Positions 1-4,830 of a stretch of 12,140 nt of DNA are shown here, piece by piece. The position numbers and the translations under genes were made by a program. The notes beneath the pieces are model-generated. The model made no database searches. It worked only from the letters and a program-made list of their open reading frames with translations, and was not told where the DNA came from. Every line of letters begins with the position of its first letter. Positions within the stretch are counted from its first letter, which is position 1. The stretch is from B1SED10-16 sp046498365 (GTDB lineage Bacteria > Desulfobacterota > Desulfobacteria > Desulfobacterales > Desulfosalsimonadaceae). The stretch lies in contig JAWOAV010000064.1 in NCBI GenBank assembly GCA_046498365.1, forward strand, positions 1-12,140, in the 5' to 3' direction.

Positions 1-199
1 CTTTGAGGTCCTGTGGATGGATGTCTACATTGCACACGATCTGTACGTTCGGTATGTGCTCGATTTCCTCCGAGGCAACCTCAAATAAGGAACTGGTAAA
101 ATACCCTGCAATTCGTTTGTAGCTGCGCGCGTTGCGAAGCCGCTCGAGCAGAAAGGTCTTGTCGAGTCTGTGGGTTCTCGAAGAAAAACGACGTATCAT
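1..199 (-). CDS. Phospholipase-D-like domain protein, N-terminal fragment (runs off left edge)
   Basis: Reading the minus strand from an ATG at 199-197 gives 66 codons open to the window edge. The peptide has RTHRLDKTFLLERL at residues 8-21, SYKRIAGYFTSSLFEVA at 26-42 and NVQIVCNVDIHP at 51-62. This pattern (hydrophobic strand, GYF-S-S, helix, then a V-I-C-N strand) resembles the N-terminus of phospholipase-D-like proteins. Many of these are linked to helicases and some lie in defence loci. The catalytic HKD motifs would lie outside the window, so activity cannot be judged. A weak AGGT lies about 8 bases before the ATG and GGAGAG about 12 bases before it. The gene is antisense to, and overlaps the open frame of, the truncated manC, so its start sits on or next to a recombination junction. 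Family assignment is by recollection of sequence pattern; moderate confidence. Confidence 0.55.
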   Translation of the reverse strand, partial: MIRRFSSRTHRLDKTFLLERLRNARSYKRIAGYFTSSLFEVASEEIEHIPNVQIVCNVDIHPQDLK

Positions 200-1504
200 G
201 TCATCAACCTACTCTCCGAACGCGGGAAGATTTCGCAGTCTTCCGGCACCGATCCGATCCTTATCTGCAGCGGGTCGCACCGGTACATCATTGCCGAGCA
301 GCTGCAGGAAATCGATATAAAGCCGCATTCTCTCGTGCTGGAGCCGGTCGGGCGCAACACGGCGCCCGCGGTAACCGTATCGGCAATCATGGCCATGGCT
401 GCCGATACGGAGGCAATGATACTGGTGCTGCCGTCCGATCATCTCATCCCTGATATCCGGAAATTTCACCAGGCCTTAGATGGCGCCGCCTGTTTCGCCG
501 GCCAGGGGAGCCTTGTCACCTTCGGCGTCGTGCCGCAGGCACCGGAAACGGGGTATGGCTATATTCGAAAAAACGGCAGGGCTTCCTGCCCCTGCGGCGG
601 ACCGCATGAGGCGTTCAGGATCGAGGCCTTTGTGGAAAAACCGGATGTTACGACCGCCCGGCAGTATGTCGCGTCCGGGGAGTACTGTTGGAATTCTGGG
701 ATGTTCATGTTTCGCGCGGCGGAGATCCTCCGGGAAATGGAGGCGTTTTGTCCGGACATACTGGACGCATGCCGCCTGTCGGTGGAAAGGGGCGTTGTCG
801 ACAAAGATGCGTTTCTGCTGGATGCGGATGCCTTTTCCGAATGCCCGTCGGATTCCATTGATTATGCGGTTATGGAAAAAACGCGCCGCGGCGTCATGGT
901 CCCGTTTGACGCGGGGTGGAATGACGTGGGATCCTGGGAGGCGCTCTGGGAGCTTGGCGGGAAAGACGGCTGCGGCAACGTGATAAAGGGGGATGTCGTC
1001 GGCCGCAGCAACCGCGATAGCCTTATTTTTGCGGAAAGCCGGCTTGTGGCCGTGCTCGGCATGAGCGACGCCATTATCGTGGAAAGCCCGGATGCCGTGC
1101 TGGTGGCGGAGCGCGGCCGGGGGCAGGAGGTCAGGGGGATCGTGGACGAGCTCCGGGGCGAAGGGCGCAGGGAAGTCAGCGAACACGGCAAAACCTTCTG
1201 CCACTGGGGAAATGTGACCCTCCTGAGCCGGGATGAAACAATGGTGGTACGGCGGGTGACGGTCAATGAAAAAGCCGCCGTAAGGGTCCGCACCCCTGCA
1301 GACCGCCTGCTGCACTGGATCGTGGCCGACGGGCAGGGGACCCTGCGGAAAACGGGTGAAACATTCGTTTTTCAAAAAGATGCCGCCATCCGGATAGACC
1401 CGGGAAGCGACGTTGTTTTTGAAAACAGCCAGGACCGCCCCCTTGTTTTCATGGAGGTTTATCACGCACAAAACGGGGACGGCGAGCATTTCAACGGTCG
1501 GTAG
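170..1504 (+). CDS. manC: Mannose-1-phosphate guanylyltransferase (ManC/AlgA type), 5'-truncated and probably inactive
   Basis: An intact ManC converts mannose-1-phosphate and GTP to GDP-mannose for surface polysaccharides. Clear family motifs, numbered from the GTG at 170, are HRYIIAEQL (38-45), EPVGRNTAPA (58-67), LPSDH (87-91), PETGYGYI (125-132), FVEKP (154-158), WNSGMF (174-179), SIDYAVME (229-236) and WNDVGSW (250-256). Homology begins near residue 27 (about position 248). The usual first ~65-70 residues, with the GGSGTRLWPLSR pyrophosphorylase signature, are absent. Codons before that point are non-homologous, and the frame is open only back to a stop at 86-88. The GTG start is therefore nominal and the gene is probably a pseudogene. 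The C-terminal type II phosphomannose-isomerase cupin (about 338-440) is also degenerate. Its usual Q-x-H-H-H-R-x-E-H-W stretch is replaced by VRVRTPADRLLHW. No plausible ribosome binding site is evident. Family call is firm; loss of function is inferred. Confidence 0.85.
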   Translation: MGSRRKTTYHVINLLSERGKISQSSGTDPILICSGSHRYIIAEQLQEIDIKPHSLVLEPVGRNTAPAVTVSAIMAMAADTEAMILVLPSDHLIPDIRKFHQALDGAACFAGQGSLVTFGVVPQAPETGYGYIRKNGRASCPCGGPHEAFRIEAFVEKPDVTTARQYVASGEYCWNSGMFMFRAAEILREMEAFCPDILDACRLSVERGVVDKDAFLLDADAFSECPSDSIDYAVMEKTRRGVMVPFDAGWNDVGSWEALWELGGKDGCGNVIKGDVVGRSNRDSLIFAESRLVAVLGMSDAIIVESPDAVLVAERGRGQEVRGIVDELRGEGRREVSEHGKTFCHWGNVTLLSRDETMVVRRVTVNEKAAVRVRTPADRLLHWIVADGQGTLRKTGETFVFQKDAAIRIDPGSDVVFENSQDRPLVFMEVYHAQNGDGEHFNGR

Positions 1505-1578
1505 GGGCGAAGCTGTATTCACCCCGTAAGGTGGTCATCAAAAGAACCGGCCGCCGAATTTTTACCGCAGAGGGCAAA

Positions 1579-1585
1579 GGGAGGG
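1579..1585 (+). promoter_or_regulatory. Ribosome binding site of the HPt gene
   Basis: The sequence GGGAGGG lies 9 bases before the ATG at 1595. An in-frame GTG at 1589 would be only 3 bases away, so the ATG is the better start. Confidence 0.65.
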
Positions 1586-1594
1586 AAAGTGCAC

Positions 1595-1960
1595 ATGGAT
1601 TTCGAGGAAAAACCGGTACTGAACCGGGCGGACCTGATGGACCGTCTCGACGGCGATCATGAACTTGCCGCTGAACTGGCCGAATTGTTCATATCAGACG
1701 TCAGGGATACGCTTGTTTCCCTGCAGGCCGCAGCGGAGGGGGGATTCACTTCGGAAGTCGAAAGGGCGGCTCATTCGCTGAAAGGCGCGGCTGCCAACCT
1801 TTCCGGGGAAAGGGTCCGCCATGTCGCTGCCGCCGTTGAAACGGCCGGGAAAAATAACGATATGGCCGCCGCTGCTGCCGCCATCAAAAAGCTGGACCCC
1901 GCCGTTGCCGAGTTGATCGACGCTTTGAACACGCAGATTATCACCGCAGGGCGGAGATGA
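1595..1960 (+). CDS. HPt-domain phosphotransfer protein
   Basis: This 121-residue protein is essentially a single HPt domain, a four-helix bundle that passes phosphate between receiver domains in multistep phosphorelays. The phospho-accepting His is in the motif AAHSLKGAAANLS; it is residue 60 counted from the ATG. The flanking pattern fits the family: an N-terminal helix with LFISDVRDTLVSL, then the H-S-L-K-G-A-A-A-N helix, then alanine-rich amphipathic helices. It has no membrane segment and no attached kinase or receiver, so it is a stand-alone cytoplasmic shuttle. It lies 90 bases after manC on the same strand and is convergent with the Ser/Thr kinase gene, with 9 bases between their stops. 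A hybrid kinase 2.9 kb away (4827-7052) carries two receivers but no HPt, which makes it an obvious candidate partner. That pairing is inference. Confidence 0.85.
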   Translation: MDFEEKPVLNRADLMDRLDGDHELAAELAELFISDVRDTLVSLQAAAEGGFTSEVERAAHSLKGAAANLSGERVRHVAAAVETAGKNNDMAAAAAAIKKLDPAVAELIDALNTQIITAGRR

Positions 1961-1989
1961 TCCTTTTTCTTAGTCACCGCCGTTTTTTT
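1950..1989 (+). terminator. Possible rho-independent terminator after the HPt gene
   Basis: GGCGGAGA (1950-1957) can pair with TCACCGCC (1974-1981) with one mismatch around a 16-base loop. A G and seven T residues (1983-1989) follow. The hairpin overlaps the HPt stop and the 3' end of the opposing kinase gene. The loop is long for a terminator, so this is tentative. The minus strand has no matching T-run. Confidence 0.35.
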
Positions 1990-3724
1990 GGTCCCACTCG
2001 GACCTGTACATAGCGGAAAAAACCCGCCTGAACATGAATTCAACCAGAAAACCGCAGGATACCGGGTCGTCGAGCGCATCAATGGTCTGCCGGTATTCTT
2101 TCTCCTTTTTTTTGTCTCCCGGGAACCCCATTCGTTTGAATTCATGCCGGTATTCCGATGCAAGCAGTTTTTTCAGGTGTGCCGGAAGATCGATGTCCAC
2201 ATCTTCAAGCCTGTGCCAGTATTTTTTTAATTTTTCCGCCAATTCAGTCTCCGCAGTCTTCCAGAACGTGCGGCTGGTATTTTTGTAGACCATCAGCAGG
2301 CCGTCGAAATTTTCGATGTTTTTTTTCTTGATATGGCTGATTTCCAGCATCAGGCGCGCGGCGTTGACAAAAAGGCTCCGGCCGGTGACGACCTTGAAAA
2401 TCATGACCAGCGCGGCCTGCATGTCCTGAAGGAAAAAAATCCGCGGCAGTTCGTCCTTGTAAAGCACCCGCAATACCTTGTTGCCGAAAATGTGGGACGG
2501 TGTGGCATAAGAAGGTGTTCCCGCCAGCAGGGGCTGATGGATTTTTCCGTATTTGTCCGGCTTGAAGCAAATCGCGGTTTCCATGTCGATGAGGCCGAGT
2601 TCGTAGGCATCCGGATTCGCAAGGACGTGGTCGGCCCCGTCGAGAAAGGCCGCCACATACATGTTGTCGGGTTTCAGGTCCCGTATGGCGACGCGGCGCT
2701 TTTTCAGGCGGTATAGAAGCTCCAGGATATTCGTGGCCAGTCCCCTCATTCGCCCCCGGTTGCTGTAGAAGTTTTTGTTTTTGGCCACCCTGTAGACGAT
2801 TTTCCGGAATTCTTCGATGGTCGTTTTTTTCTCCCGGGTGAGTTTCCGGGTGAGCTGGTCGATCTTTTCTGTGAGGGCTTCGGGAAGGTTTTTGGCATCA
2901 ATTTCAGGGCGCAGCCCGGCAATGTGGGAAAAAAGCCATTCCTGCTTCTGGAAATCCGGGATGGCATACCGGGTATCTCCCTTATGGACCGCTTCTTCCA
3001 CTTTGCGGTCGTAGGTTTCCGCAAGATCGTGCAGTTCAAAGTACACGCGGTCGTTTTTCCCGCCGTAAAGCGATTCGAATACGAGATAATCGGCAATCGC
3101 CTGGGGGCCGTTTTTAACAATTTCATGGCGGGTGTGATCGACCGGGTGATGGATGGCTTCGATGACCTGGTTGAAAAACCGGTACCTGGAAAGGGTCATG
3201 AAAAATACGAACCCGTCTCCGATTTTCAGAAATTCCTGCAGGCCGGGATTTTTCGAAAGAAGATCGATGTATTCCTTTTCTGCATCCTCCGGCATTACGT
3301 AAGAGGGGAGCCAGATGGTGGGAACCTTTTTCAAAATGGCGCTGATCTCCGGAAAAACGCACGGGATGCTTTTTCGGATGCGTTTGACAATGACATGCTC
3401 CCGGCGGATATGATTGAGGTAAGTGGTAAAATCCGTTATGGGGCGGGGAGGGATTTTTATCACCAGGGTGTCGTCAAAGACTACCTTGTAGCAGCGGCTT
3501 TTGCTTTCTACTTTTTCGCCCAGGGGTTCGATGGCCATTCTGCGGGTTTTCCATGCCGACCGGTACCGCATTTTGAATTCGTAGATGGATTCGCCGGAGG
3601 GCCTTTCAAGGACGGGGATCACACGGACGGTATCGGAAGCATCAATGGTTCCGGTGACGTGGAGCTTGAAAAGGTTGACGAAGTAACGAAGCAGCGGCTT
3701 TATATCCTTGGGCGGTTTTGGCAT
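1970..3724 (-). CDS. Divergent Hanks-type serine/threonine protein kinase, soluble
   Basis: This 584-residue protein carries eukaryotic-like protein kinase motifs in order. Lys90 is in LVIKI (ATP-binding lysine), with a possible helix-C Glu at 109. The catalytic loop IRDLKPDN is at 347-354 (Asp349, Asn354) and the metal-binding DME is at 380-382 in place of DFG. An activation-segment GTPSYATPS is at 402-410 and a helix-F Asp is at 434 (DMQAAL). Between the lysine and the catalytic loop lie about 255 residues, far more than usual, with a charged probable coiled region around 275-320. A charged C-terminal region follows the catalytic core. No signal peptide, transmembrane helix or extracellular sensor such as PASTA is visible, so it is probably cytoplasmic. 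The N-terminal glycine loop is not obvious. The gene is divergent from the FHA gene and convergent with the HPt gene. Kinase fold is well supported; activity and substrates are unknown. Confidence 0.8.
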   Translation of the reverse strand: MPKPPKDIKPLLRYFVNLFKLHVTGTIDASDTVRVIPVLERPSGESIYEFKMRYRSAWKTRRMAIEPLGEKVESKSRCYKVVFDDTLVIKIPPRPITDFTTYLNHIRREHVIVKRIRKSIPCVFPEISAILKKVPTIWLPSYVMPEDAEKEYIDLLSKNPGLQEFLKIGDGFVFFMTLSRYRFFNQVIEAIHHPVDHTRHEIVKNGPQAIADYLVFESLYGGKNDRVYFELHDLAETYDRKVEEAVHKGDTRYAIPDFQKQEWLFSHIAGLRPEIDAKNLPEALTEKIDQLTRKLTREKKTTIEEFRKIVYRVAKNKNFYSNRGRMRGLATNILELLYRLKKRRVAIRDLKPDNMYVAAFLDGADHVLANPDAYELGLIDMETAICFKPDKYGKIHQPLLAGTPSYATPSHIFGNKVLRVLYKDELPRIFFLQDMQAALVMIFKVVTGRSLFVNAARLMLEISHIKKKNIENFDGLLMVYKNTSRTFWKTAETELAEKLKKYWHRLEDVDIDLPAHLKKLLASEYRHEFKRMGFPGDKKKEKEYRQTIDALDDPVSCGFLVEFMFRRVFSAMYRSEWDQKNGGD

Positions 3725-3813
3725 AAAATCGGATTTTCCTGATTTGTTCCTGAATGCACATCCTGCCGGGACGGCCGGGGATAACTCTTCGGAATACCCT
3801 TGAAATTTCCCGG

Positions 3814-3830
3814 TTGACCTCTTTTGTCAA
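3814..3830. promoter_or_regulatory. Operator-like inverted repeat TTGAC-N7-GTCAA
   Basis: Perfect 5-base arms flank a 7-base spacer. The left arm is part of the plus-strand -35 box, and the right arm forms the minus-strand TTGACA. A regulator bound here could control both divergent genes. The palindrome may also be a by-product of two -35 elements facing each other. Confidence 0.3.
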
Positions 3831-3842
3831 CTTGCCTATAGT
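3814..3842 (+). promoter_or_regulatory. Sigma70-like promoter directed at the FHA-histidine kinase operon
   Basis: TTGACC (3814-3819) and TATAGT (3837-3842) are separated by exactly 17 bases, a strong match to the sigma70 consensus. Transcription would start near 3849 and cross the palindromic element (3920-4070) before reaching the FHA start at 4093. On the opposite strand, a perfect TTGACA (3830-3825) could serve as a -35 for the kinase gene, but no good -10 follows it. Confidence 0.5.
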
Positions 3843-3912
3843 CAGTCAGATACCCTTTCAGAATATGTTGGCTGTCTGGTATATAACCTGAAAATGCCGT
3901 TCGATCAATTGG

Positions 3913-3919
3913 CAAGTTT
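3913..3919 (+). repeat. Candidate target-site duplication, left copy (CAAGTTT)
   Basis: CAAGTTT occurs immediately left of the palindromic element and again immediately right of it at 4071-4077. If the G at 3920 and C at 4071 belong to the terminal inverted repeats, the duplication is 6 bases (AAGTTT). A short match could be chance, but its position exactly at both ends argues for insertion. Confidence 0.5.
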
Positions 3920-3973
3920 GATGAGCCCGTAAAAAGTCGATTTTCAGATGGCGCCGTAAAAAGTTCAAGATCA
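3920..3973 (+). repeat. Tandem duplication of the element's left tip, two 27-base units
   Basis: Positions 3920-3946 and 3947-3973 align without gaps at 19 of 27 bases. Both contain CCGTAAAAAGT and end in TCA. The outer unit matches the right terminus at 16 of 18 bases and the inner unit at 15 of 18. The element therefore has two left ends for one right end, consistent with an aborted second insertion or an internal duplication. Confidence 0.5.
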
Positions 3974-4070
3974 AGGCTTGCGTGATTTCGAAGAATGCAG
4001 CGTACTTAGTCGTACGTGAGATTCTGAGAAATCACGCGTAACGCAGATATTGGACTTTTTACGGTGTCAT
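3920..4070. mobile_element. MITE-like non-autonomous palindromic insertion in the FHA leader
   Basis: The left end (3921-3938) and the reverse complement of the right end (4070-4053) match at 16 of 18 bases, sharing the core CCGTAAAAAGTC. The interior continues as a long imperfect palindrome. CGTGATTTC (3981-3989) pairs with GAAATCACG (4028-4036), and AGAAT and CGTAC blocks also pair around a short TTAGT-centred loop. No open frame of note lies inside. It is flanked by CAAGTTT at 3913-3919 and 4071-4077. These features fit a transposon-derived miniature element moved by a transposase elsewhere. I recall similar GTAAAAAGTC-tipped palindromes dispersed in Desulfobacterales genomes but cannot verify that here. 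The element would fold into a large hairpin in the mRNA just before the FHA ribosome binding site. Confidence 0.6.
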
Positions 4071-4077
4071 CAAGTTT
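4071..4077 (+). repeat. Candidate target-site duplication, right copy (CAAGTTT)
   Basis: Second copy of the heptamer found at 3913-3919, directly after the right terminus of the palindromic element and just before the FHA ribosome binding site. Confidence 0.5.
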
Positions 4078-4080
4078 ACC

Positions 4081-4085
4081 GAGGA
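4081..4085 (+). promoter_or_regulatory. Ribosome binding site of the FHA gene
   Basis: GAGGA lies 7 bases before the ATG at 4093 and supports that start. It is only 10 bases beyond the end of the palindromic element, so hairpin formation upstream could affect translation. Confidence 0.6.
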
Positions 4086-4092
4086 CAAAAAT

Positions 4093-4830
4093 ATGCCCTA
4101 TATAATCGTTTTCCGCAGCGATGAAAAAATCATGGAATATAAAGTGAGCGAAAATAATCGATTGCGCATCGGACGAAGCACGGAAAATGATATCGTCCTC
4201 CCGGATTCAGCGGTCTCCTCGGTGCATGCGGAAATCGATTATGACGGGGGCAATTTTTACATTACCGATTTTCAAAGCAGAAACGGAACCTTTGTCAACA
4301 GGGAGCTTGTCATTTCCCGTCCCCTGGCCCACGATGATTTCGTTTCCATCGGCAGCCACAGTCTCAAGTTCATCTACAAGGAGGATGAAGAAAGACCCGC
4401 ATCGTTTCGACGCACCCCCCATGATGTCACCATGCATATCGATACGCCGCATCATCGCAGCCGGCTTGCCAGAAGTGTCGCGGAACTGGGCGAATCGGGA
4501 AGGCGTGTGCGCGTGCGGGCCATGCTGACTTTTCTCAAGAAAAACAGCCGCCCGGTATTTCTCGACAAACCGGTTGTCACCATCGGCAGCGATCCGGGAG
4601 CCGATATTGTCGTAAAAGGATGGTTCGCAGCAAAGCAGATAGCGGAAATCAAAAAGAAAAATGAGGACTATGTCCTGACCCCGCTGGGCGGCAGACCGCC
4701 TCTCGTCAATTCAAAGACGGTGCGTTCGGAAACCGTGTTACGGGAATTCGACCTGATACAGGTCGGGTCAACTGCCATGCAGTTCCTCTATCAAAGGGGC
4801 GTCACAGACGGAGCATCAAAGGACTCATGA
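4093..4830 (+). CDS. FHA-domain protein with two FHA modules, the second degenerate
   Basis: This cytoplasmic protein has 245 residues and no signal peptide or membrane segment. FHA domains bind phosphothreonine peptides. The first, about residues 3-95, has the expected binding residues: LRIGRS (Gly27, Arg28), Asn32, VSSVHAEI (Ser42, His45) and SRNGTFVN (Asn64, Gly65). A linker of about 50 residues is rich in Arg, His and Ser/Thr. The second module, about 143-235, keeps the fold signature (VVTIGSDPGADIVV, then a DLIQVGS strand). It has Ser for the key Arg (166) and lacks the S-x-x-H pair, so it probably no longer binds phosphothreonine. The stop codon overlaps the histidine kinase start by 4 bases (ATGA), so the two are co-translated and probably work together. 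The divergently transcribed Ser/Thr kinase is a natural source of phosphothreonine ligands. Domain call firm; partnership inferred. Confidence 0.85.
   Translation: MPYIIVFRSDEKIMEYKVSENNRLRIGRSTENDIVLPDSAVSSVHAEIDYDGGNFYITDFQSRNGTFVNRELVISRPLAHDDFVSIGSHSLKFIYKEDEERPASFRRTPHDVTMHIDTPHHRSRLARSVAELGESGRRVRVRAMLTFLKKNSRPVFLDKPVVTIGSDPGADIVVKGWFAAKQIAEIKKKNEDYVLTPLGGRPPLVNSKTVRSETVLREFDLIQVGSTAMQFLYQRGVTDGASKDS

Noticed and set aside
476..1522. Long minus-strand open frame of 348 codons opposite manC
   Set aside because: Composition is rich in Pro, His and Arg with no recognisable motif, while the plus strand has clear ManC motifs throughout. It is a shadow frame.
2924..3742. Plus-strand open frame of 272 codons opposite the Ser/Thr kinase
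   Set aside because: It lacks family motifs and lies fully within the kinase gene, whose catalytic motifs fix the coding strand.
3700..3915. Minus-strand open frame of 71 codons upstream of the kinase gene
   Set aside because: It has no ribosome binding site or recognisable motif, overlaps the kinase start out of frame and covers the promoter region.
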